Shown here piece after piece: positions 43,011 through 50,262 of a DNA stretch of 50,262 nt. Each line of letters opens with the position of its first letter. Within the stretch, counting starts at the first letter, position 1. Origin of the DNA: a virus; IMG/VR virus record IMGVR_UViG_3300025131_000065, positions 1 to 50,262 of that record. One strand, written 5' to 3'. The notes under the pieces were generated by a model. The model was not told where the DNA came from, did no database searches, and saw only the letters and a list, made by a program, of their open reading frames with translations. The translations under genes and the position numbers were made by a program.

Positions 43011-43440
43011 TTAGGACCTCTTTTGCAGTGACTCTCAATACAACAGAGCCCACAAGCTGAGCAGGTGTGTGGCGTGGGGCGTGCACCCTAACCCATACTG
43101 ACGCCATGGAACTAGCGTCGCTTAGGGATCCAAGAACAACAGAAGCACCCGCTACTACTGAGTTCCAAGACCCCTCTGAAGGTGGGGTATCTTGAGCAAT
43201 CAGTTTCCACGACCACAACTCACCGCCCTGGTCAACATACCCACTACCAGAGAGATCGACCGGAGCCACAGTTATATCTGTATAGGTCCGAGTTGGGTCA
43301 TCGTTCTTGATGAAGAACTTATGGACTTGTGCGCCTCCGAGTCTTCCATCAAAGGTAACTGTGAAGGCTCCAATCCCCGCAGAATCCTCGGTTGTGAGGA
43401 TTTCGTCCTCGAGATCAAGACTAGAATAGAATCTTAGCAT
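43003..43440 (-). CDS. Small structural protein, 145 aa
   Basis: The frame stays open upstream to 43797, but that part lies within the terminase gene and is not gene-like. ATG 43440 (MLRFYSSLDLEDE) has AGGAG 5 bases away, overlapping the terminase stop, so it is chosen. The protein is beta-rich (GAFTVTFDGRLGGAQVHKFF, then ASMASVWVRVHAPRHTPAQL and VVLRVTAKEV), consistent with a small sandwich-fold decoration or completion protein. No motif is recognised. Translational coupling with the terminase gene is likely. Confidence 0.5.
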   Translation of the reverse strand: MLRFYSSLDLEDEILTTEDSAGIGAFTVTFDGRLGGAQVHKFFIKNDDPTRTYTDITVAPVDLSGSGYVDQGGELWSWKLIAQDTPPSEGSWNSVVAGASVVLGSLSDASSMASVWVRVHAPRHTPAQLVGSVVLRVTAKEVLNA

Positions 43441-43447
43441 GACGCTC

Positions 43448-46400
43448 CTACCACTTCTTTCTACGCGGTGGAGCAGGTCTCCTTCTCCGTGAAGTACCAC
43501 CAACCCGAGCCGCAGCCTCAGAAAATGCTTGACGTGTCGTACGTGGCTTGGGGCGTGGCCTGTCGTACTCAAATCCCGGCCAGTTCCAGCATCCCTGGCC
43601 AGCACCGACTTGCAGGCGCGCACCCGGCATACCCTTTTGTTGGGGCAGAATCGAATCATTCTGTCCCATTCCCGCCATGCGAGTCCCAGCGGGAGATCCG
43701 CCAGGAGCAAACGCCAAGTCATTAGAGCGGCCCTCGGGCTTCTCAATCCCAGAATCATGAGCGCCAAGAGCCTCCGTAAAGACAACATCAGTACCATACC
43801 GGGGCTGGCCGAACTCTGTCTTCTCGAGAGTGAATGCTACTAGAGCAAGATTCACTGCGTCAAGGAAGTGGTCGCCCGCCACTTCATTCTCTTCAAAGTA
43901 GATAGGCACACCAGCAATCGATACGCTCTTTACAATATACCCAAGGAGTCCTTTTGTATAGTTCTCATCGGCTTTTGGATAGAAAAAGTTTTGCTGTTCA
44001 AATCTACGGACACTGTTCTCCACCAAGAAGGCCTTTGCATGCTTCTTAACTGGTTGCTTTGTGAACGGATCATTAATCTCAATACTACTCCCAAACTCAT
44101 ATGCTTTAACAATGTGTGAGAGCCGGGCGTCTGGATGGTTCTTGCCTTCTTTAGCTCTCTGTGAAGCACCAAAAAGAGTAAGGATCTCTTCTTGTGTGGC
44201 ACCGAACCCACGATCAATATAGATAGCGAATGGCCTCCAGAGTTGATTCCAATTTCTAACGGTCTCACAACCCTTGAGCTGGGTGTATTCTGACTTGGAT
44301 ACAATTTTCTTATCTACTAGTTTGAATATACCATCAGCGGGATTGAAGCCGACTACTGCAATACAAACTCCGATCTTCGTGTCGTTCCAATCTACACCAA
44401 TAGCATAATGCCATTCTCTCTCTCGGACACAATCCTCGTACTTGAAGTTGGCTTGTGCTGCCTCCACATATTTTGCCTGGTACACACCGGCGGCTTGCTC
44501 AGAGAAGTCTGCGTTGATCTCGTGTTCGTATCCTTCTTCCGTGAAGGTGTCCCGATAGAAACGCTCAAGTTCTTCAGTCCAGTTGGGGTTAATGCTCGAT
44601 GAGTAGTGGAACTCCTTCCACTCACGGGAAACACAACACTCATAGAACTTCTCTCGACGTCCAGTAGGCGTACTGCTCATCCAGACAGATGCATTCGGGA
44701 AGTTAGTAATAATAGCGAGAGCGGCGTTAACATCTGCGGGAGAGAGGTAGTCTGCCTCATCAAACACAAGCATGCCACCAGACTGTCCACGAGCAGACGC
44801 AGCGTCTCCACCAGAGCGCGTACCAGCGGTGAAACCAAGTACTCTAGAATCATTCTTCAAAATGATCTTATAGTTGGGGGCCTTAACACTGCGCTCCACA
44901 TCGTTCTGGAGCATAGGATTGGCTTTGATTAGTTCCTCGAGTCTCGTAAAGATTAGGTCGATTTGAGATTGGTAGGGAGCAATAACTGTCACCTGGAACT
45001 TCTCGTGTGTCCAGAGGGCATGTAAGATAGCTATGCATAAACATTCTGTATTGTGAGATATAATATTATCCGATACAAGAGTGTGATGATCAGGAACAGT
45101 AAGATCCCAAGTCTGTGCTTCTCCAGTCTCAACCACGGAACGAACCTTCACAAAGACTAGATCGGCCTCTTCATACGCATCTGTTTTTGGAGAGGGACCC
45201 CTTGCAAGCGCGGCTACCTTGCAGGCCACCGCAGCCTTATCTTTTCCTAGAAGACCAATATCTTCTACGAAAAGAGCAATGTCGTCTCGTCGACTAATGA
45301 CCACCTGTCTAGAGAAGAATTTCTTTCCTTCTAAACGAGTTACTTTCAATCTAGTCGAAGCATAGATACCAAATCGAGCAAGGACGGACACAAGTTGAGA
45401 GGCCATCTTTTCGGACACAGTGCAATAGCCCACTTCAGGTTTGCCGTTTTTGTCCACGGAGGCCCACCCATCGCATCCATACATAGCACGGAGGAGGGGA
45501 ACAAGGCTTTTGTTATTGAGAGTCATCACAAAATCAGGAATAGACTTCTCGTGTGAATTTAGCCCTTGAAGACCCAGCTCGCGGAGCCAGGATTTGAGAC
45601 CATGTGCTTTCCCAATCCCCGATCCAATAATATGATAATCGTGCTCGGCGTCACAGTCGTAATGTTTGAGAGAACAACCGAATTCCGTCAGACTATTGCG
45701 GAGATGATCGAGAATCTCTTCGTTCTGATTACTGAATCTGCAATTCCCGCCAGTGATATTCCCATCAGCAAGCATTAGTCCAAGGACCCGGAGCTTCTCG
45801 GGAACATGAGATTGCTCTTTCCCTTCGGGAAGCCTCCGGGGGACGGCTACGTAATCTCCCTCTCCGATATCAGAAAGATCTAACCACTCATCCCTGAAGA
45901 TAGTGCGGCGGGCTCCTGTTGTTTCTCTCCCAATGTTCTTCCGGGTGAGAAATGGATGATTAAGAGAAGCCGAGACTTCACGCCCATCCATCAATTCAAG
46001 ACGAGCAACTTGCTTTACGCCATTATCGGTTAGATATGCTGGCGCTTCAACGACATTATAATCTTCGTCAAATGCAGCAATCAGCTCTCCGGGTCGAATA
46101 CTCTCAACGGGCTTGAGGGAACCATTGGCCATCTGAATTTTTGTACCTGATTTCAAACACTTTCCAGCCTGACGGCCAATACGGAAGACCTTTCTTTTTG
46201 ATGTGCAGCGAAGCATCACTGCCTGATAGGGACGATGGAAGATAGACTTACCAGCCTTCGCCTGGAACTCTTCGTACGGTGGGAGAGCTCCGAGCGTTCC
46301 AGCTTCGTGCTTTCTCTTCCAGTGGGCTCCATCGGGATCGGTGCAGTGCCAGTCTAAAAATACGGCAGCCCATGTGACGGGATCGAGCATCGCCGTGGCA

Positions 46401-46609
46401 ACCTTCTCGTCCATGTCTAACCCGGCTAGGCACTCTTCGGAGACATACTTGTTGGGGATACCCATACAGGAGATATTAAACTTCATATCCGGATCGCCCT
46501 TGCTGAAGCGATGTTTACACGCATATCTTTTTACACATGTTGTACAAAGAGGTTGGCTCTGAGAAAGATCAAGCATTAAGCTATATCCACGCCCCGGAGG
46601 CTTTCCCAT
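43448..46609 (-). CDS. Terminase large subunit interrupted by an intein, 1053 aa
   Basis: After splicing the protein would be 683 residues. The N-terminus has a Cys cluster (CTTCVKRYACKH at 22-33). FRIGRQAGK at 142-150 joins T521-E-C-L to give a Walker A motif, and GGMLVFDEAD (611-620) is Walker B. The nuclease domain has AIGVDWND, then FAIYIDRGFG and HFLDAVN, the acidic residues that bind metal in the RNase H-like fold. Intein and extein are in one frame. The start is uncertain: ATG 46576 (residue 12) follows the upstream stop closely and is also acceptable; numbering here is from 46609. The enzyme packages DNA into the prohead by ATP hydrolysis and cuts concatemers. No small terminase is recognised nearby. 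Confidence 0.9.
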   Translation of the reverse strand: MGKPPGRGYSLMLDLSQSQPLCTTCVKRYACKHRFSKGDPDMKFNISCMGIPNKYVSEECLAGLDMDEKVATAMLDPVTWAAVFLDWHCTDPDGAHWKRKHEAGTLGALPPYEEFQAKAGKSIFHRPYQAVMLRCTSKRKVFRIGRQAGKCLKSGTKIQMANGSLKPVESIRPGELIAAFDEDYNVVEAPAYLTDNGVKQVARLELMDGREVSASLNHPFLTRKNIGRETTGARRTIFRDEWLDLSDIGEGDYVAVPRRLPEGKEQSHVPEKLRVLGLMLADGNITGGNCRFSNQNEEILDHLRNSLTEFGCSLKHYDCDAEHDYHIIGSGIGKAHGLKSWLRELGLQGLNSHEKSIPDFVMTLNNKSLVPLLRAMYGCDGWASVDKNGKPEVGYCTVSEKMASQLVSVLARFGIYASTRLKVTRLEGKKFFSRQVVISRRDDIALFVEDIGLLGKDKAAVACKVAALARGPSPKTDAYEEADLVFVKVRSVVETGEAQTWDLTVPDHHTLVSDNIISHNTECLCIAILHALWTHEKFQVTVIAPYQSQIDLIFTRLEELIKANPMLQNDVERSVKAPNYKIILKNDSRVLGFTAGTRSGGDAASARGQSGGMLVFDEADYLSPADVNAALAIITNFPNASVWMSSTPTGRREKFYECCVSREWKEFHYSSSINPNWTEELERFYRDTFTEEGYEHEINADFSEQAAGVYQAKYVEAAQANFKYEDCVREREWHYAIGVDWNDTKIGVCIAVVGFNPADGIFKLVDKKIVSKSEYTQLKGCETVRNWNQLWRPFAIYIDRGFGATQEEILTLFGASQRAKEGKNHPDARLSHIVKAYEFGSSIEINDPFTKQPVKKHAKAFLVENSVRRFEQQNFFYPKADENYTKGLLGYIVKSVSIAGVPIYFEENEVAGDHFLDAVNLALVAFTLEKTEFGQPRYGTDVVFTEALGAHDSGIEKPEGRSNDLAFAPGGSPAGTRMAGMGQNDSILPQQKGMPGARLQVGAGQGCWNWPGFEYDRPRPKPRTTRQAFSEAAARVGGTSRRRRPAPPRRKKW
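45050..46159 (-). mobile_element. LAGLIDADG intein inserted in the terminase Walker A motif, 370 aa
   Basis: The inserted segment is residues 151-520 of the terminase gene product. It begins with C151 (CLKSGTKIQM) and ends SHN520, followed by T521, so Cys1, the terminal HN and a Thr +1 residue match class 1 inteins. The block B-like segment ASLNHPF (214-220) has the usual TxxH-like His. Two LAGLIDADG motifs are present, LGLMLADG (276-283) and LLRAMYGCDG (372-381), each with an Asp, so the homing endonuclease may be active. The insertion point separates K from T in GRQAGKT, the most conserved site of the motor and a typical intein target. Removal restores a normal terminase. Confidence 0.9.
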
Positions 46610-47102
46610 ATGTAGCGGGAAGGCCTTCTATTGTTTTTTCTAGAGAACTTCTTACGTTACTAGCCTTTGAGGTGAGCGTGCGGCCAATATGTCTCGTACT
46701 CGCCCTCCCTGCCATTACGGCAGCATCAAACCTACCTTGGCCAAATGATCTGCGAGCGGCCCTATATCTACGGCCATAACCAGCGGCTCCACGGGCAACG
46801 CCGACGCCACCCATACCATACATTGCTCCCTTCATTGCTCCACCAAGAATGGAGGTGTCGTCCGACACTGCACCGTATGCTCCTCCAGCCATACCTCCCA
46901 CCATACCACCGGCACGGTAGGGACCAGCAGCTCCCAATCGCATTGCTTTGGAAGCACTCATGAGGGCTCCGGAGGCCAGTGTGCGGTGCCAACTATTTGT
47001 GGTGAGTCGAGTTGCCCTGTTGCTGCTGGATCCATGTTGGTAAACTTCTCTTGACAGTCTACTCAGGCTTCGACCTGCGCCAAAAAGTGTCTCTTGTAGC
47101 AT
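46581..47102 (-). CDS. Glycine-zipper virion-type protein, 173 aa
   Basis: ATG 47102 has AGGAGGA at good spacing. The protein is rich in Gly, Ala, Arg and Ser. Residues about 66-105 (GGMVGGMAGGAYGAV, then GGAMKGAMYGMGGVGVARGA) form a glycine-zipper pattern likely to pack in or across membranes. The rest is basic (RRYRAARRSFGQGRFDAAVM), which fits contact with DNA or lipid head groups. No signal peptide or enzyme motif is seen. One of four neighbours with the same texture, adjacent to the terminase. Likely an internal or ejected virion protein, but no family is recognised. Confidence 0.5.
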   Translation of the reverse strand: MLQETLFGAGRSLSRLSREVYQHGSSSNRATRLTTNSWHRTLASGALMSASKAMRLGAAGPYRAGGMVGGMAGGAYGAVSDDTSILGGAMKGAMYGMGGVGVARGAAGYGRRYRAARRSFGQGRFDAAVMAGRASTRHIGRTLTSKASNVRSSLEKTIEGLPATYGKASGAWI

Positions 47103-47111
47103 GTAGTCCTC

Positions 47112-47987
47112 CTAATATGGTTGATAAGAGAGAGCCGCTTCATTTCCAAGAGCAGTCCTTCCGTTGAGCTTACTATTCTGGATTGCAGACAGACTTCTCT
47201 GTCTCATTGTAGCAGCTGTCCCGTAATTATCCACAATGGGTGTTCCCATTTCAAGTGCCGCTGACTTACGAGCATGGTCTCTAACCCAAGGCCTTGAGAG
47301 ATCTGCAACAGACCCTCCACGGGCTAAATAGGCTGCACCGAGGCCGGCACCCGCAACCGCTCCAAGCTTAACTAGAGGGGCCGCAACTGACCAGGCCGCG
47401 CCAACCGCGTATGACATTGCACCAAACTTGATACCTTCTTTAACAGCTCCTCCGACTCCACCCTCCTGATAGCCGTAGTAAACAGAGAGGGCACCAAACG
47501 CTGGACCTAGAAGTCTGAATACTCCTCCGCCCTTCATTATCCCCAAGTCACCCTTCAGGAACGTCATACCACTCTTATGCATACCTGTCTGTCGCCAGGC
47601 CGAGAGTGCTCTCCCCCCAGAAGTTGCGCTGAACGCAGAGGACATCTTCCCAGGACGCTTCGCCACAGCCTCGTCAATTACATCTTGGATAGTCTTCCCG
47701 GTAGGGCTTGCATTTCTCGCCCACGATCGTTGCTGACGAAAGTCTACCTCTAACCCAAGGACAGGAAACTGCCTATTAGGTGTGGCAAGAGGAGACCAAC
47801 CCTTTCGAAGCTTGCGGCTTGGACTCGTCTTGTTTGCATCCCAGTTAGCATATGGATCCCTGTTAAAATACCCTCTTGTGCTGCCATCGAAAGGGACCTG
47901 CATTGCCCCCTGATTTCCGACAATGAAGGACCTAGCAGGACCAGGATCTGGTACCTGTACAGTACCAACACTACCTGCAACAAACAT
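47112..47987 (-). CDS. Glycine-zipper virion-type protein, 291 aa
   Basis: The N-terminal half is Pro, Asn and Arg-rich without obvious fold (PVLGLEVDFRQQRSWARNAS). Residues about 150-225 are hydrophobic and glycine/alanine-rich (LLGPAFGALSVYYGYQEGGV, then AVGAAWSVAAPLVKLGAVAG), probably a pair of membrane-active helices. The C-terminus is short and polar. The ATG overlaps the next gene downstream only by neighbouring spacing and shares the TAATG junction with the upstream 254-residue gene. The same type of protein occurs in its three neighbours. Function not recognised; ejection or membrane interaction is inferred. Confidence 0.5.
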   Translation of the reverse strand: MFVAGSVGTVQVPDPGPARSFIVGNQGAMQVPFDGSTRGYFNRDPYANWDANKTSPSRKLRKGWSPLATPNRQFPVLGLEVDFRQQRSWARNASPTGKTIQDVIDEAVAKRPGKMSSAFSATSGGRALSAWRQTGMHKSGMTFLKGDLGIMKGGGVFRLLGPAFGALSVYYGYQEGGVGGAVKEGIKFGAMSYAVGAAWSVAAPLVKLGAVAGAGLGAAYLARGGSVADLSRPWVRDHARKSAALEMGTPIVDNYGTAATMRQRSLSAIQNSKLNGRTALGNEAALSYQPY

Positions 47988-48751
47988 TAGTAACCTCCGT
48001 GTCTACTTCTGTGTAGACCTTGCACTACACCAGCGGCGCTATTTCTAAACTGTTGATTGGGTTGTTGTCGGGACATCCCCACCATCTCCTGGGCCTCCCC
48101 CACTACCGGATTGCTAGTTTCGGACGCCATGAGCAGAGCTCCTCCCCCAATCGCAAGAGAACCACCAACAAGCCGAGGAGAGCGTTCGACAGCTCCTGCT
48201 GTACCAAGTGCGACTCCTCTGGCTACCCTGTATCCAACTGCACCAACTGCACCGACCCTACCAGCTTGTGTAGTAACGGCTCCCAAGACCTCTTCTCCCC
48301 ATGCGACTGAATCTCCCCATGCGACTGAATTTGCACGAGCTCTCTCTAGTCTTGATAAACCGATATTTTTCTGCCAGCTACGGAGGGGAAAGTCTGCCGG
48401 TTCTATTGGTCCGGCTTGTGGCCTCCTAAAAATGCCTCCTGGTCTAAGTGCTGCAGCGGCTCTCCTTTTATCCAATAGAAGTGTCTCTTCGGTGGCGCGT
48501 CGGAGAAGACCCCCGAACGCCCTTGACGTCCTGGCACGAACTGGTGAGAAGCCTGTGGCTCCTTTCCAGAAGGCGGCGGTTGTTCCCAACCCAATACCCG
48601 CTCCGATTAGTGCTCCAGCGGCTATGTCCCCGGCTTTCCCTTCCATAGTATTGAAATCACTAGTAGCCCCACCGAAGAGACCTCCGAGAGTTGCTCCTCC
48701 TCCAACACGAAAGGGAACCGAACCACCCAGTACTCTAGATAAGAACCCCAT
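47987..48751 (-). CDS. Glycine-zipper virion-type protein, 254 aa
   Basis: The start at 48751 follows the upstream stop by two bases. Residues about 12-70 (VGGGATLGGLFGG, then IAAGALIGAGIGLGTTAAFW) and about 170-205 (GAVGYRVARGVALGTAGAVE, then GGSLAIGGGALLMAS) are glycine-zipper hydrophobic stretches. Between them is a basic helical stretch. An 18-base tandem repeat gives the D/N-S-V-A-W-G duplication. The last 40 residues are polar. It belongs to the same group as its neighbours and is likely a virion or ejection protein. No enzyme motif is present. Confidence 0.5.
   Translation of the reverse strand: MGFLSRVLGGSVPFRVGGGATLGGLFGGATSDFNTMEGKAGDIAAGALIGAGIGLGTTAAFWKGATGFSPVRARTSRAFGGLLRRATEETLLLDKRRAAAALRPGGIFRRPQAGPIEPADFPLRSWQKNIGLSRLERARANSVAWGDSVAWGEEVLGAVTTQAGRVGAVGAVGYRVARGVALGTAGAVERSPRLVGGSLAIGGGALLMASETSNPVVGEAQEMVGMSRQQPNQQFRNSAAGVVQGLHRSRHGGY
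48295..48330 (-). repeat. Tandem 18-base duplication (2 copies)
   Basis: Two adjacent identical 18-base units encode the repeated S-V-A-W-G-(D/E/N) hexapeptide in the 254-residue protein. The frame is kept, as with the 24-base duplication in the 597-residue gene. Confidence 0.85.
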
Positions 48752-48753
48752 AC

Positions 48754-50262
48754 TTAACCTCCGTACATCGATTGTTGCATTGCTCGACCAGACTGTCTAG
48801 AAAGATGGCCCTGCCCTCCAGAGATGGCGGCATTCCAGACCTGTTCCTGAGTCGCACGCAACCAAGCTGCTTGCTGTACCTTTGCCATATGAAAACTACC
48901 GTCTCCAGCAGACTGATCATGAACTGCCTTGACCCCAGCACCCGCAAGAGCAAGAGCACCACCAGCAATGGCAAGAGTCGAGGCTGTCCCAACTGCGGCC
49001 TTCCCTGCGGCTTCTCCCAGATATGGAGCCATCTCACGAACCGCACCGGGGACATTTACAATCTCCTCTCCTAGTTTGACTCCGCCCCTGCCAACAGCCT
49101 GACCAGCTCGCCCAGATACATTCTTGATGCCCTGACCAAACTGCGTAACATCTGCAGCCAGGTCACTGCCGACCTTCGTTACGGTGCCACCCAGACCACG
49201 GGTCCCTGTATAGTAAGCGGCGACGTCGATACCGCGATCAGCTTCTCTGAATGCTGTACGAGCGCCACCGGCCACTCCTTCCTTGACCTTCTGTCCAGCC
49301 GCGTTGAACATGGTTCTGGCTGAGTAGTACTTGTTGACTCTACCCAGCACCTTGCCACCGGCGATTCCCACTCCAATCCCAGCATGGGCTACACCAGAGG
49401 CTACTCCACCAATAATCTGACCTAGACCTGTGGCTACACCACGGGCTGCTACTCCAGCGCCAACAGCAGCACCGAAGAGACCTGTCCAACCAGAACCGAA
49501 CTCTGTCATGAGCTTACGAAGCTCTGGAGCAAGCCCCTCGTGTCTAAGACCCTCGATACTGTTATATGCATCATCAAAGCCAGAGAACCAAGGGTCGCTT
49601 TGGTGTCTGGCCGCCTTCACAAACCGGTAGAGATCTTCGTTGCCGTATTCACGAAGAAACTTCTCTTCCATGACTACCGCCATATGGTGGCTTGCCCGTG
49701 GATTCTCTCTTAATAGACTTGGCCTATTCTCTAGCATTCTTAGGCCCTTGTACTCGGCGCTTTCATGGAAAGCCACTTGCTTCATGAAATCATCATCTGT
49801 AATACTTGCACCAGTATGCTTCCGGAGATCAGCTGCATACTTGCGAGAATTACTCTCTGAAACAAAAGCTCCCTTTGGGGCGACAACCTTAGAAAGGGCA
49901 CGCGCCGGGAGGCCCCGGGGGGCCAATCTTGACGTGAATGTAGTGAACCCTGCCTCGGCACTCACACCCAAACCCTCGGCAAGAGCGGGGATCATCTCTG
50001 CTGCTCTCTTGCTACTGTTCTCACTAGCCACACCAACGGTTCTAAAGAAAGTGCTTGCGTCCTGTGTCTTAGCTAGAGTAGCAATATCTCCGATCTGGTT
50101 GACTCCCCATGAGCGAGGACGAATCTTCTCCATGAGGCCAGAGGTCGTTCTCTTGAGTCTGTGGACTAGGCCACGCCAGGTACTTCCAAAATCATCGAAC
50201 CCGCCGCTGCCATCGGGGTTCTTGGTCCATCTAGACTTCGGACCAGCACCTGGGTGGAGACC
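48754..50262 (-). CDS. Glycine-zipper virion-type protein, 5' end outside window
   Basis: The frame continues without a stop through 43 codons upstream of ATG 50133 to the window edge, and no ribosome site precedes that ATG, so the true start is beyond 50262. The visible part is 502 codons. A D-F-G-S-T-W-R-G-L motif (50167-50193) reappears as E-F-G-S-G-W-T-G-L (about 49477-49503), a likely repeated packing motif. Between them is a helical region (AFHESAEYKGLRMLENRPSL). After the second copy come long glycine/alanine hydrophobic stretches (GAAVGAGVAARGVA, then GIGVGIAGGKVLG) and, near the end, ASTLAIAGGALALAGAG. The C-terminus ends in a Gln/Ser-rich tail. Probably an ejected or internal virion protein. 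Family not recognised. Confidence 0.6.
   Translation of the reverse strand, partial: GLHPGAGPKSRWTKNPDGSGGFDDFGSTWRGLVHRLKRTTSGLMEKIRPRSWGVNQIGDIATLAKTQDASTFFRTVGVASENSSKRAAEMIPALAEGLGVSAEAGFTTFTSRLAPRGLPARALSKVVAPKGAFVSESNSRKYAADLRKHTGASITDDDFMKQVAFHESAEYKGLRMLENRPSLLRENPRASHHMAVVMEEKFLREYGNEDLYRFVKAARHQSDPWFSGFDDAYNSIEGLRHEGLAPELRKLMTEFGSGWTGLFGAAVGAGVAARGVATGLGQIIGGVASGVAHAGIGVGIAGGKVLGRVNKYYSARTMFNAAGQKVKEGVAGGARTAFREADRGIDVAAYYTGTRGLGGTVTKVGSDLAADVTQFGQGIKNVSGRAGQAVGRGGVKLGEEIVNVPGAVREMAPYLGEAAGKAAVGTASTLAIAGGALALAGAGVKAVHDQSAGDGSFHMAKVQQAAWLRATQEQVWNAAISGGQGHLSRQSGRAMQQSMYGG

Noticed and set aside
43441-43797. Upstream extension of the 145-residue gene
   Set aside because: Lies inside the terminase gene in another frame, Arg/Leu-rich, and an AGGAG site precedes ATG 43440.
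48057-48800. 247-codon plus-strand open frame
   Set aside because: Antisense to a Gly/Ala/Arg-rich gene and made of Pro/Ala/Thr repeats, the typical mirror of such codons.
48754-50133. ATG 50133 as start of the last gene
   Set aside because: No ribosome site and the frame is open for 43 further codons to the window edge, with a motif matching one in the same protein.
1-50262. tRNA genes, CRISPR arrays, integrase or attachment sites
   Set aside because: None seen by reading; the window is almost fully coding on one strand with only one repeat pair and two short tandem duplications.

Overview
The window is a contiguous, left-reading (minus-strand) virion gene cluster of a large tailed phage or prophage with a contractile tail. 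The evidence is an order of terminase, portal, prohead protease/scaffold, major capsid protein, connectors, tail sheath, tail tubes, tail chaperones, giant tail proteins, baseplate hub, spike, gp25-like wedge, baseplate J and tail-fibre genes. All 28 genes lie on the minus strand, most touching or overlapping by 1 to 30 bases, and most have a purine-rich AGGAG-type ribosome site. The window alone does not identify the host. A peptidoglycan amidase in the hub shows only that the host has a peptidoglycan wall. No tRNA, CRISPR array, integrase or replication gene is visible, and both ends cut through genes.

Layout from high to low coordinates, the direction of transcription. 46.6-50.3 kb: four glycine/alanine-rich glycine-zipper proteins that could be internal or membrane-active virion proteins. 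43.4-46.6 kb: large terminase whose Walker A motif is split by a 370-residue LAGLIDADG intein. 38.4-43.4 kb: three unassigned genes, then a portal fused to a MuF-like C-terminus. 33.6-38.3 kb: protease-scaffold fusion, a probable decoration protein and the major capsid protein, ending in a clear intrinsic terminator. 29.8-33.5 kb: head-tail joining region, including a protein with Ig-like (SbsA-type) domains and one with a Cys4 zinc-ribbon pattern. 25.3-29.7 kb: tail sheath and three tube-like paralogues. 24.0-25.3 kb: two related tail-assembly chaperone-like proteins. 15.5-24.0 kb: two giant proteins in the tape-measure position. 4.5-15.5 kb: hub-amidase fusion and baseplate. 1-4.5 kb: fibre or receptor-binding proteins.

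The most exciting signal is in the 1546-residue giant protein (15471-20111). It carries D-T-D-G-D in a context resembling the second double-psi barrel of two-barrel RNA polymerases (YonO, crAss-like phage virion polymerase, QDE-1 and eukaryotic RdRPs). Upstream are an N-K-G-L-L segment and an R-x-P segment. Downstream is an L-G-K-L-S-N...S-G-K segment resembling the conserved helix after the catalytic loop. The gene sits where the tape measure belongs, so the working hypothesis is a tail-carried, co-injected RNA polymerase. Other points of interest are a 29-base exact repeat shared by a tube-like gene and a fibre gene 22 kb apart, the intein, the portal-MuF and hub-amidase fusions, and a promoter-like sequence between two tube paralogues.
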